Shown here: positions 12,479 to 26,491 of the stretch, one piece after another
Position numbering within the stretch: position 1 is the stretch's first letter
How the letters are laid out: each line of letters starts with the position of its first letter
DNA from: Cryptomeria japonica
Taxonomy: Eukaryota; Streptophyta; Pinopsida; Cupressales; Cupressaceae
NCBI RefSeq assembly: GCF_030272615.1
Contig: NC_081412.1
Location: 37,890,911-37,954,910, forward strand
Length of the DNA stretch: 64,000 bases
Reading direction: 5' to 3'
Translations under genes and position numbers: made by a program
The notes under the pieces: generated by a model
Seen by the model: only the letters and a program-made list of their open reading frames with translations
The model's database searches: none
What the model was told of the DNA's origin: nothing

Positions 12479-13593
12479 CCTCCCTTTAAGCTAGACTTAG
12501 GGAAAAGCTAAAACCTAGAACAACTACTGAAAGCAGGAAAGATGGGTTCCGGCAACAAGGCCTAATCAGGTACCCAAATACAATGAAATCTCTATGAACT
12601 GGAGAAATAGAGAAAACCACATGCGAAAATACTCTACTCCAAAAAGAGATGGAAAAGAACACCATTGAAGCATGAAGAACCTACAAACACTATCAAAGAA
12701 TAATTGCTTATTTGAAGAACCTCCACTGAAATAGAACATGACTAGGTAGAGAAGACTGGAATATGTATGAGTGCCCTCGAATGACAGTACTTGAATCAGA
12801 AAGCAAACAAGACAAACAACTGAAATCGAAGATACAGATGGCATGAAAACACCAAATCCTGAAGAGTTGATCAATCGAACCACGAAAGCATTAGAACCAA
12901 AAGCATGAACCTCCACATAATGCCGAAGAGGGAGAGGGACAAGTACACTGAAAAGAACGACCAACAAGAACTGCACGATGAAGAACCAGGAACATCAAGG
13001 GTGTAGAGAAAGTACATAGTGTCATGGAAGGAACACTCACTTGACACACATCATGAGGCAAATGTCATGGAAGGAACACTCGTTGGAAAATGGTAGATGG
13101 CAAACATGGCAAACATCAACCCCCTCATGGCACTTTATAAGTAGTGCATGTACAATAAGGCACAAGCTGTGCATGATCCCAAGTAAACAATGCATGATGG
13201 CACTTTATCTCAGTGTGTTTGCATGAATATAATGTGGCAATGATAAGAAGACTGGAAATAGAGAGGAGAACCAAAATAGAGACATTAGACTTAGAGAAGA
13301 GATCCCAGGACTTGAAACAACCAAGATATCCACCAGAGTGCTAAAAAGAAAAAAATAGAATAAAATATGCATGGAGTAGAATCTGGAAATAAAACTCATA
13401 TGTATGGAAAGTACACAGCACATGATTTCTAAAAATATAAATTTTTCAATAAACGGAGTTTGGATGCTCATTTATGGCTCCTAGAGTGCAAAAAAGAGAC
13501 CCCACTTTGACTGGAAAAAAACATAGTCAAACAGAAAAATTGGAAAAAAATACCAACATCACAAGGTCCGGCTCAGAACCAGATTTCCAACGC

Positions 13594-14151
13594 CTATTCA
13601 TTTTCAAAAAAATGACTCCGTATGCCGAAGATATGACTAAAAAACCAAACCCCCTTCAAAACAAGAGGAAGGGGTAGTCTGGTGGCTGGACGGGCGGAGG
13701 TGGCCAGTGGGTGGTGCTCTGGTGATAGGATGGTGGCACCCCGATGGCGCTCTGGTGGTGGAGCAGCCGCTGAGGAGTGCAAAGGCAGCCGGGCAAGTGG
13801 AGGAGGCTGCAGGATGGAGCAGCAGCGGCCGGGCGAGCGGAGGAGGCTATAGGTGGGAAGGCCGATGGCAAGGTCGGAGGTGCCGAAGGGGAGCAGCAAG
13901 GAGGCCAGTGGGAGCAGATGGGCCCGGCGATGGTGGCTTGGAGGGCCGGGAGGAGGTGCCAGTAGGGACCAAAAGGAGATGCCTACGGGGGTCAGACTAA
14001 CAGGTCTGGCAGGGCCGTATGGCAGCTGGATTGTGACGTCTGGTACCCTGCAAAAAACCGCAACCCCAAAACAATGTTTGAAACCCCCTTTTTTTATTCG
14101 CCTTTTTTTGCTTTTGATTTTTTTTTTTGAAGATTTTTGATAAAAAATCAA
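13594..14151 (-). other. GC-rich internal block with Pro/Ala/Ser-rich open frame
   Basis: An open frame of 185 codons on the minus strand, rich in Pro, Ser, Leu, Ala and Arg, with no recognisable domain. Several other frames are open across the same block, as expected from high GC rather than from coding selection. It may be the leader or packaging region of the nested element, or a captured genomic fragment. I do not call it a gene. Confidence 0.35.
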
Positions 14152-14477
14152 AATCTAGCCTGCATACCATAAAAAGGCAAAATTATTTTTATTGAAATTT
14201 TTTCTCGAATTGCGTGCTAGGGTCATAGGGCTTGGATCTGGAGAAAAATATACTCCTAGAGGCTCAGGAACAAAAAAAGGTCAATTTTTATATGATCATA
14301 AGGGTTTTTGGGCCTTCTGAGCACGATGGTGAGGTCCGTTTAGGCCCAAAGTGCTCAGAAAAAAGGCCTATCCCTAGGTGCATAAAAAAAACTTTCTGAA
14401 ACCCCAGATCTGCTTCCAATGCAAAAATTATCAAAACAAGAATAGATAGATATAGATCTGAAGATCTGAATACATAT

Positions 14478-14851
14478 TGGAGTTGAGAAAATACAACACC
14501 ACAGGAGCCCAAATCATCTCTTCAAGTTGAAAAACCTATTACAAGGAGAAGCAAGGAAGAAAATCACAGAAGAAAGAAATACACAGAAAATATGCTCAAA
14601 AAGAGAGAGCTCAATATTCACAAAAAGTGTAATGTAATAATCCTTTTTCTTACAATGAAAATAAAGAACTCAACCTTTAATAGGTCAAGAAACCCTAAAA
14701 AGAAAAACCTAGAGGTTTGCACATAATAATTAATAATAGTATTAATTATTATGCACCTAAAGTTAGCTTAAGTGTAAAAGAGATAAAGGGAACTTAAATA
14801 ATTAAATAAATATTGTTTAATTAATCAAGTAAATACCCGAATACTCTAACA
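14478..14851 (-). repeat. LTR (5' LTR on the minus strand) of the nested element
   Basis: Pairs with 12107-12478. The last bases CTCTAACA adjoin the resumed Copia RT frame. Confidence 0.82.
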
Positions 14852-15990
14852 TATTTGGTATGTAAACTAAAGAAGTCTCTTTATGGTTTGAAAGAGTCTC
14901 CCAGAATGTGGTATCAAAAATATGATACGTTTGTGTTGTCTTTGGGATTTGTGAGATCGAAAGTCGATCATTGTGTGTACAACAAGGTTGAAGATGATAA
15001 GATCCTTATTATTTCTTGGTATGTTGACGACATGTTGTTCCTTGGAAATAACAAAGGTATGATCTCAGACTTGAAGTCCCAATTATCCTTGAAGTTCGAA
15101 ATGAAAGATTTGGGGTCAACAAACTACATTCTAGGAATGAAAATCAAGAGGGACAGGTCTAAGAGAAAAATTTGGCTCAGCCAGAGAAAGTACATCACTA
15201 GTGTTCTTGATAAGTTTACTATGTCTGACTGTAAACAACAGGTTGTTCCTATTTTGCAAGGAACCAAACTGTTTGTGCATGACAGTCCGAAATCTCCAGA
15301 GGAGATAGATGACATGAAGAGTATACCTTATGCAAGTGCTATTGGCAGTTTGATGTATGCAATGGTTTGTACAAGGCCAGACATTGCCCAACCATTGGGA
15401 GTATTAAGCAGATTTATGTCAAACCCAGGAAGACCGCATTGGGATGCTGTAAAGAGAGTTTTCAGATTTCTGAAGGGTACTTCAGACTTTGTATTATGTT
15501 ATCATGGTAATCTGAATGATTCAAAGAGAACTCTTAGCATTTGTGATTATGCATATTTTGATTGGGCATGGGACATTGACGGTAGAAGATCCACTAGCGG
15601 ATACATTTTTGTTATGAATGGTGGAGCAATAAGTTGGATGAGCAAGAAACAGTCTGTAGTCACTTTGTCCACTACAGAGTCAAAATACATGGCAGCCACA
15701 CATGCTTGTAAAGAAGTTGTTTGGTGAGTATAGATATTGATTTTGATACAGGGTAGGTTGAGTTGTGAAGTGATAGTCAGAGTGCTATATGTTTAGCAAA
15801 TAATCCTACATACCATGCTAGGTCTAAACACATAGATGTGCAATTCTATTTTGTGTGTGACATGGTAGAAGATGGAAAGGTTAATCTGAATAAGGTAGAC
15901 ACTCAGGAAAATGTTGCAGATGCATTAACAAAACTAGTGAGCACTCGCAAGTTCAGGTGGTGTTCTAACTTGATGGGTCTCAGTACCCAT
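14852..15990 (+). pseudogene. Copia gag-pol polyprotein, 3' part (rest of RT, RNase H)
   Basis: This is the remainder of the Copia polyprotein after the nested insert. RT resumes with VCKLKKSLYGLKESPRMWYQ. The catalytic Y-V-D-D box is intact at 15020-15031. RNase H follows with DGRRSTSGY and SKKQSVVTLSTTESKYMAA. Just before these, the usual DADWAGD-like segment is altered (YFDWAWD). TGA at 15725-15727 and nearby stops break the chain. A further frame (DSQSAICLANNPTYHARSKH ... VADALTK) gives the RNase H C-terminus up to about 15,990. Domain order protease-integrase-RT-RNase H makes this Copia. The sub-lineage was not fixed. Confidence 0.92.
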
Positions 15991-16036
15991 CCCTCTCTAT
16001 AATGTTTGGAAAGTGCCCAAGCAGTCCAATAGATTC

Positions 16037-16053
16037 CTCGTCAAGTGGGAGTT
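16037..16053 (+). other. Polypurine tract of the Copia element
   Basis: The purine-rich stretch AAGTGGGAG followed by TTT directly precedes the TG of the right LTR. Confidence 0.6.
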
Positions 16054-17332
16054 TGTTGGAATTATGCTTCTAATTCACTTGACCTTTGTTTATACTGATC
16101 AGGTTAACTCTGGCGGATGAAATAGTGTGACGAAAATCTGCGAACTCTATCGGTATAACCTTTGTTGATGAACTCGACATATCGAAGCCTATGTCGGAGC
16201 CCAGGGTAGTAGGTTTGAAGTCATCCCAATGACCCGATGAAGTCGTCTTTAGTCATCGGGGTAACATCGGTTATCGAATGGACAAAAGAATAAAAGACTT
16301 GTAGTTTAGATCCAGATCCAATGGTTATCACTTTACCGCTATATAAATATGCACGTATCTTATTTTCTATGACTTGGCGGCCATGGTGGGGCCCGACATA
16401 AGTGAGCGGTCCAAGCGAGATAAGGGTCGTGTAGATCAAAGATGATCGAACGACAATCAAGGTTGATCCAACGGTGGTCGTTATGTCACGATGGGAAACT
16501 GCTCGTTAGTATATTCCTTGCGACATGGCGACCAAGTGGTGGGACCCGTCAAGAGAGCGGCTAAGGTGAATTAAAGGCCAAGCAGATCGAAATGATCGGA
16601 TGGTGATCACAGAAGATCCGACGGTGGTCGCTAGGTCACGATGGGAAATTGCTTGTGAGACTTTCCATCGCGACCCAACGACAAAGAAGAATTTCGAGTA
16701 GATAGTGAGGTCGTGCTAAGATGTCAGAGCAGGGACCCCAGAACCAATCAGGGGGTGCCACGTGGTGGAGCGTCGAGAGAAAGATCGAACGATAGTTGAT
16801 TGTTTGTTTTTCCGATACCCGATGGAGTCAACTTGTCTGAGTCGTTGTATTTGAATACGAACCAATTCAATTCTTGGATGCATGTGGGATATTTGTTTTC
16901 TCATTAATGCAGACCGACGCAGACAGTTAGATGTCTAACCGATTGGTGCAAACTGACAATTGAACGATCGACATGAAAATGAATATGAAGCCAAGAGGAA
17001 ACTTGAACAAGGTGGTTGTTATGATGATAAGCTATATACTGTGGTGTGTACTCGAAGTAATCAGAGTGAACATCTGTGCTGTGATAACAAACTTTATTGT
17101 AAAGATTCTTTGTTGTGAATAAAGTGTTCTTGTTGTCGACGGTGGGTTTTTTCTCGAAAAGGTTTTCCCACGTAAATTCATGGTGTTTATCTCTGTGTAT
17201 TTGATTTTTAATATTGTCTCTGTTTCATATATGTTAATCTTAGTATTCTGTAAAGTTTTAAAACACATTAGTCTTGTTTCCCCTGCAAATTGATATTAGG
17301 GAAGCATTTTTCCACACTGTGCTCTCCTTACA
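16054..17332 (+). repeat. Right LTR of Copia element, shared with a second partial unit
   Basis: 1279 bp, starting TGTTGGAATTATGCT and ending CTCCTTACA. It serves as 3' LTR for the element to its left. It is also followed by a primer-binding site and gag start, so it acts as 5' LTR for a truncated second unit. Confidence 0.9.
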
Positions 17333-17563
17333 AGTGGTATCAGAGCCTGGCTAGTTGTGTTATTCTTGTGGGTAGGGTTGGTTTTTTATGTTAATTTGTT
17401 TTAGTGGGAGTTTGTTAGTGTGTTTACTTGTTTACAGATTAAGATGGAAAGCACTTCTGGAAGAATGGATATTGAGAAGTTCAATGACTCCAATTTTGAG
17501 TTATGGAAACTTAAAATCGAGGACCTGCTGGTTGACCAAGATTCTTGGATTGCAATGAGTGGA
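17333..17563 (+). mobile_element. Truncated second Copia unit: primer-binding site, leader and first 40 codons of gag
   Basis: Bases 17333-17563 repeat 9164-9394 with few differences. They include TGGTATCAGAGCC (17335-17347) and a gag ATG at 17444 giving MESTSGRMDIEKFNDSNFEL. Similarity ends sharply at 17563, within one codon of the stop position in the upstream copy. Beyond that lies the 3' flank of the NBS-LRR pseudogene. Confidence 0.85.
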
Positions 17564-18080
17564 CATCCATGAGTCATATTTTGAGAGCCTTTCTTCATTA
17601 ACCACGCACGTACATATCCTCCATCAGCCATCACGAAAAGAGAAAAATGCACCACCTAGTTCAACCCACCTCCTAGTCAAAATTTCGCTCCCTATGAAAA
17701 CATTATCCGAAAAGAGAGCGCAGAAGATGATCCTATCGAGCGAATGCTGGGTTTTATGAAACGAATGGATCTTCTCGTCTACCTGTCCCCTACTAAAGAA
17801 ATCTATTTCACAGAAACAATGTGTCCCCAATTTTTTTAAATCTGACATGAGCGATGTCCATGTGTCCCCAATTTTAAAATTTTTTTAAAAATCTGACGCC
17901 CATCTCCCTGCTAGAATTGTAAGCTCCGACGGCAATCTCTGAAATCACAGTTCTCTCTATAAATTATTTTCAAAATCCAAAACAGAACATTTACAAATAC
18001 TTTATTCAGATGCTATCTTTTCATAAATTAAAACACATTCGCAACAGAGCTCGACTAAATTAAAAGGAAATAATGGACAA
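17564..18080. other. 3' flank of the NBS-LRR pseudogene
   Basis: No gene. A short direct duplication containing TGTGTCCCCAATTTT occurs at about 17819 and 17861. Probably 3' untranslated or flanking sequence of the minus-strand gene that ends at 18081. Confidence 0.4.
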
Positions 18081-20330
18081 CTAATGAGAAGCTACACATT
18101 CTGTGTTTAATAATACCTGCAACCTTTCAACGACACTTATTATAGGACAGACTGCAATCAGCATCTCTTTTTGTCCTTTCAATTCTTCAATACCCCTTAT
18201 ATTCTGCAGCTTCGGACAACCCCCAATGAAGATTCTCTTCAACTCCTTCATTTCTTTAAAACAAATTACACCCTCCAGCTGTGGACATTTCTCAATCCAG
18301 ATTCTTCTCAACCCCTTCAATTGTTCAATAGCTTTTATACTCTTCAGCTTTGGACATACAAAAATCCAGATCCTCTTCAATCCCTTCAATCTTTCAATTG
18401 ATGATATATCCTGTAGATCCCGACAGCGGCTAATATAGATCCTCTTGAGACAACTGACATGCCCAAAATTTGGCAACTCTGTCATAGTCAGGCATAATTT
18501 TATGTGGACCATTTCGAGTTCTGGCATATAATTGCTCAGCACTTTTGTCAACTTTTTACAGTCGAACAGCACAAGACATTCTAGTGTGATTACCCCTGTT
18601 AAATCCACTTCACTTAGATCTGTCATAGAACAAAGCTTAAGAGATTTCAAGGTGGGACAGAACTGTCCATGAATTGAGACCTTCCTTGTGTTGCCTACCT
18701 TACACAGAGATATGGCTTCAAAGCTTCTCATACAAAACCGATCATCAGTTGTCTCTCCCCTGTTGCTGAAAGCAATTTCCCCTTCTACAGCAGCAAACAA
18801 TGCCAGCTTTAAAGTTTTCAGATTGGTGAGTTCTCTTACAGATTTCAGCAACAAATTCCATTCGATATTCAAGACTGAGTCAAACTCGTCTATTTCTAGG
18901 TGCAAATTCTCCAGATGTTTGAGCATTCTGAACGAACTCACCAGTTCGTTTAAATGTGTCATAAGCACATCATGATTGAAGTCTGGAAATGTCAGAGGAT
19001 AAAAGTTGCAGTATAGCTCTTTCAACTTGAGTGAAACCTGGAATTTACAATCACTTTGTTTCAAACTGCTAAATTTTTTCAATGATAAAAATCTTACAAG
19101 TACGAACTAATTGTTGTGCTAACAAAATTAATTTTTATGAAAAGAAAGCTTTTACCTGGGCATCCCTTTGCCACAATATCGTAGGTAATACTCCTTGAAG
19201 ACTTAAAGCGTGCAAATTCTGTAGAGGAATCCATTCAGGAATAGATGAAAACTCTTCCTGCGTAGAGTGAAGTTGAAGGCATTGTAAAGAAGTTGATGTC
19301 TTTGAACTCCCCAGAAAATATGTTATATTAAGAGCATCAGCACCTATAAGGTCATGCGTGAAACATCTGAAACTTTTTCCTACGGAGTCAGGATGGGTGT
19401 CTTGGATTCCCTCGAATTCGCTGATATCAATCTGAATTCAAATTTCTTTGCAGTTAGAAAATTGTCATTCTAAGTTATTCGTAAATGTTGTATCAGTTTA
19501 GAAAAAAAAACCATTTTGAACTAGGAGCATGAATTAAGACCACAAAGAAAACATACACGATCTTCAGGACGCCACAGCGGACGAGGATGGCTCGTTTCAT
19601 TATCTGCCATTTCTCTCCCTAAGTCACGGAGGTGGTCATGCATTCTCAAAATAAATTCTGGCTCATAATGGTATTTCCAACCCGGATAGCCTAAGTGATC
19701 TAAACAAGTTTCCACTTCAACAAGGCATCTGTCCTTGAGAGTCTGAAGTCCATGTTCAGCTCTCCACCCTGAAGCCCTCCATATACTTTTGGCCCTGTTC
19801 ACATCTTCCCCTATGAAAAAGCATGCTACGTCCATAAATATCTGTTTCTCATCCTCTTCCAGAGCATCATAGCTTATCTTAAGCTTACGTTTTATGTCTT
19901 TGTGTACTCTTGCCTCCTTAGCAACATTTAATTGTAACTTCCAATAAGCTTTGTCACTGCCAAAAACATGCCCGCCCATTACTTGAAGAGCAAGTGGTAA
20001 TCCTCCACACACTTGGACAAAGCTGTCTACCAAATTATCAATTCCACTTTTATAAGATTTTCTATGAAACGCATGCCAGCGGAAGAGCTCTCTGCTATGC
20101 TGTGGATTCATTCCTTCATCTTATAACGGACTCTGACTCCGGTCTGTATAAGAAGCCTCTCATCCCGGGTCGTGACAATCACCAGACTGTTGTGAGTGAG
20201 AGCATCTGTGGGCAATAGGGCATCTAACTGAGTCTGATGATCAACATCGTCTAGAAGCACAAGGAACTTTAATTCTGAGCTTTTTTGAAGGTAATCCTTG
20301 ATAATAGGCTTTGTTCTGTTTCGGGAGAAT
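18081..20330 (-). pseudogene. TIR-type NBS-LRR resistance-gene pseudogene (NB-ARC and LRR part)
   Basis: Members of this family are intracellular immune receptors. Three exons can be read on the minus strand. Exon A (about 20330-19557) has kinase-2 (KFLVLLDDVDH), RNBS-B (SLVIVTTRDERLL), GLPLAL, DVACFF and the MHD box (RMHDHLRDLG), and ends at a GTATGT donor. Exon B is 19431-19156 and exon C 19037-18081; both have AG acceptors and start in phase 0. Exon C carries leucine-rich repeats, ending in four ~23-residue units of the type LKGLKRIWIFVCPKLKSI. Damage: a frameshift near 20108 between KMKE and NPQHS, and a 5' end cut at about 20330, before the P-loop. No TIR or P-loop is attached. A TIR fragment on the same strand is at 30.4 kb. 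Confidence 0.85.
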
Positions 20331-20636
20331 AATAAAGCCTATTATGTGATAAATTAGGACTTATCACATTGATTATAGGTCTTAAATGTGACATAAATTT
20401 AGAACCTATTATGTCATATGTAATTTAGGTTCTATTTATATGACTTCATGTATGCAAAAACATTTCACATTATACTGAAGAGTCCCCTTAAGATAGGTAT
20501 ATTATGCAATCTCATATTAGGACAAGTATTACATGTGATATTAGGAGGTCTATTATGCAATAATAGGTCTTAAATACACATGTGACATTATAGTCCACCT
20601 GTTATGACATAATTTTTAAACGTCTTACTAAATGTC
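20331..20636. other. AT-rich junction with repeated TATTATGTGAT-like words
   Basis: About 300 bp with several imperfect direct and inverted copies of CCTATTATGTGAT / AATTTAGGTT-type words. It starts where the NB-ARC sequence breaks and ends at the transposase-like gene. It could be the left end of that element. No terminal inverted repeat was confirmed. Confidence 0.35.
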
Positions 20637-23905
<3,269 letters not shown>

Positions 23906-24015
23906 ACTATATATATTTAGTAATCCAAAGTACATGTGGTTCAACCCATGAATTGAATTAATACTTGATAAATTAGAACTTAACTTGTTTTGAAACTTAG
24001 ATAAATATTTTTAGA

Positions 24016-24017
<2 letters not shown>

Positions 24018-24101
<84 letters not shown>
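24018..24101. repeat. (AT)n microsatellite
   Basis: About 84 bp of uninterrupted AT repeat, downstream of copy 1. Confidence 0.95.
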
Positions 24102-24105
<4 letters not shown>

Positions 24106-24760
24106 TTACATGTGGACCATATATTTTTTAAATTTAAATACATGAAATTTTCAATTATATCAAATTAGGATGTATGAAGTTAATTTGTATACATATGTTA
24201 AAAATAATATTTACGTGCATGTATGTAAAGTAAATTGGGACGTGTGGATGAGTTGAAAATGTGTTAAAAGGCGGGCGATTTATGCAGTTGATTAGGATGT
24301 ATATCTAGTAGATATCTAATTCTAAATGCATGTATATAGTACTGTATCTAATTCTAAATGCATGTGATTTGTAAGCTGTTAAAATAACTTAATTAAAAAT
24401 GCATATTTAAATTAGAATGTAGTGTAAAATTGATATATGGAATTAAGACATACATACATGTAATATAATTGAAGAGCACCACTAAGTGATGTGTTGTGAA
24501 CTATTTAACTTGTATACATACCTAGAAGTACATACCATGTGAACTATTTAGTACATGGTATTAAGTTTAGTTTGTTCATTTGATATTAATTAAAAAGTGT
24601 GATTTTTATATTGTTCATGGCTTGCACAGTGGAGTAAAATTAATGCATATCTACTGTATACATACATTACATGTAGTAAAATTTAAAATTTAAAAATTAA
24701 AAATCATAAACATATCAATCTTTTTTTAATCTATAGATACATGTGCACATGTAAATTCAA

Positions 24761-24836
<76 letters not shown>

Positions 24837-25105
24837 TTGAAAGTTTTAGAGAACATGTGCATTCTTCATCATATATATTTAAAGTGTAGATAAGTATATT
24901 TATAACATGCACGTGCATTCAATCATATATATAATTATCTGAATACATAATTATCTGAATACAAATGATGTGATATATTTAATCCAGGATCAAATGCACA
25001 AAATATACATGTATATATAAAGTATAATCTAAGCATACATGCACATGATATATATAATCCAGTCCATCGAACATAAAGTGCATATAATCTAACATGTACA
25101 CATGT
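24102..25105. other. AT-rich interval with a (CA)n microsatellite
   Basis: No gene. A CA/AC run of about 64 bp lies at 24764-24827. The rest is AT-rich with many ACATGT and CATGCAT words and no readable protein. Confidence 0.6.
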
Positions 25106-25109
25106 GCAT

Positions 25110-25376
25110 GAAATATATAATCTGATCAAACACAAACTGGGTATAAAGTATAATCTAGTCTAAACTTCATACATGCATGAAATATATAATCTGATCAAAC
25201 ACAAACCAGGTATAAATTATAATCTAGTCTAAACTTCATACATGCATGAAATATATAATTTGATCAAACACAAACTAGGTATAAAGTATAATCTAGTCTA
25301 AACTTCATACATGCATGAAATATATATAATCTAATCAAACACAAACCAGGTATAAAGTATGATCTAAGACACTTGA
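25110..25376 (+). repeat. 69-bp tandem repeat, about four copies
   Basis: Units start GAAATATATAATCTGATCAA at 25110, 25179, 25248 and 25317, an exact 69-bp period, with few substitutions between units. The last unit has a small insertion (ATATATATAATCTAATC). No coding sense. Confidence 0.9.
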
Positions 25377-25859
25377 GAAATTACAGTAGTGTCCTCTTTG
25401 GGTGATAGTTTCCTTTAGTGCCCTATTTCATTATTTTTCATATAGTTGAGCCTTCCATCTATTTCTTGAGGAAAATTTATATACAAATCTAGTTCCCCTC
25501 GGCATAAAGCATCTTCTAATATTTTTATTTTATTAGAAAGAGTCATACCATGAGGTTTATGACACCTCTTTCATTTTGGAAGATTTTAATCGCTTGTATG
25601 TGACTTATAGTAAGTGTAGGGTTTTGTACATCCTAGTTAGGAAAATTCTTTTGAAAGGTTTTCCCTTATATTTAGGTGTTAGTTAAGCTCAAGTTGTTCT
25701 ATGGATTAAATATGAATGTTTCCTCATCCTACTCCTTACTAAAAATGGTTGGTTGATCATTTATTCAAGGTGAGTTATCTCTTAGTTGTTCAATTATTTG
25801 TGTGTGTTTTTTTATGGGTGTTGTAAGAATTTCTAAGTGTGTTTTGGTGTAGATTTGGG

Positions 25860-26019
25860 GACATAATTACAATCCGCATTATTCTTCTCCTATTTATTTC
25901 TTATGGTGGTCACCATAGTATAAATCCATTACTTTTCTTAATATTCATAATGAATTTATACTATGGTGACCACCATAAGAAATTAATAGGAGAAGAATAA
26001 TGCAGAGTTTAATTATGTC
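25860..26019. mobile_element. Fold-back/MITE-like palindrome, 160 bp
   Basis: Two nearly perfect inverted arms of about 66 bp (25860-25925 and about 25951-26019) around a ~25-bp AT-rich loop. The ends are GACATAATT and AATTATGTC. The arms contain TTATGGTGGTCACCATAGTA and its complement. This matches a miniature inverted-repeat element. A hairpin RNA source cannot be excluded. Confidence 0.75.
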
Positions 26020-26084
26020 AATAAATATTTTTTAATATTTTTGTGTGTTTGTATAGTTAAATGTAGCCATTGTAACAAGTTTGA

Positions 26085-26362
26085 AAGTGGTTATGTATTA
26101 TGTGTTAGGAAACCTATTATAGTGAATTGTAATTTAGTTTATGAAATAAATAAAGTCAAGAGATCTTTTAATATCACAAGTTGACACACCTAGGACAAAA
26201 CTGAAAACCACTTTTTTTTTAAACAACAATGAGATATGAAAATAACATGTCACACTTGCAAAAATCCATGGAAATTATTTTAAAAGATCTCTTAACTTTA
26301 TTTATTTTATAAACTAAATTACAATTCACTATAATAGGCTTCCTCACACATAACACATTTTT
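26085..26362. mobile_element. Second fold-back element, ~280 bp
   Basis: Inverted arms at about 26088-26172 and 26282-26362. The left arm contains CCTATTATAGTGAATTGTAA and then AAGAGATCTTTTA; the right arm contains the complements, TAAAAGATCTCTT and TTACAATTCACTATAATAGG. The middle is unrelated AT-rich sequence. It lies 66 bp from the first fold-back. Confidence 0.7.
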
Positions 26363-26491
26363 CCTAAATTTTTTGACAAATTGTTTGTAATATTGAACTC
26401 CATATCTCAAAAAAATAGAGGTCATTGTATTTTTGTAATGGGCATATGATTATAAAATTATTAAAAATCTGTAATATGTTCAATCCTAAGG

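Larger units (their letters stand above)
12107..14851 (-). mobile_element. Non-autonomous LTR retrotransposon nested in the Copia RT
   Basis: Two direct repeats of about 372 bp (12107-12478 and 14478-14851) bound this insert; they start TGGAGTTGAG and end CTCTAACA on the plus strand. Read on the minus strand, the LTR starts TGTTAGAGTATTC. An ideal polypurine tract AAAGGGAGG (12479-12487) precedes one LTR. A weak primer-site candidate (GTATTCAGATC) follows the other. The orientation is therefore minus, opposite to its Copia host. The ~2-kb interior has no gag or pol, so it would depend on another element. A GC-rich block lies at 13.68-14.03 kb. The host RT resumes exactly at 14852. A clean target-site duplication is not visible. 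Confidence 0.82.

Noticed and set aside
12566-12976. 136-codon minus-strand frame in the nested element
   Set aside because: Phe/Leu/Ser-rich with no retroelement motif; not similar to any gag or pol.
25110-25376. Regularly spaced 69-bp repeats, superficially CRISPR-like
   Set aside because: The whole unit is repeated with no unique spacers. It is a simple tandem array in plant nuclear DNA.
25995-26130. Similarity between CCTATTAT...TGTAATTTAG words here and at 20.4 kb as terminal repeats of copy 1
   Set aside because: Only about 20 matching bases in two blocks of AT-rich DNA. Too weak to call element ends without a search.
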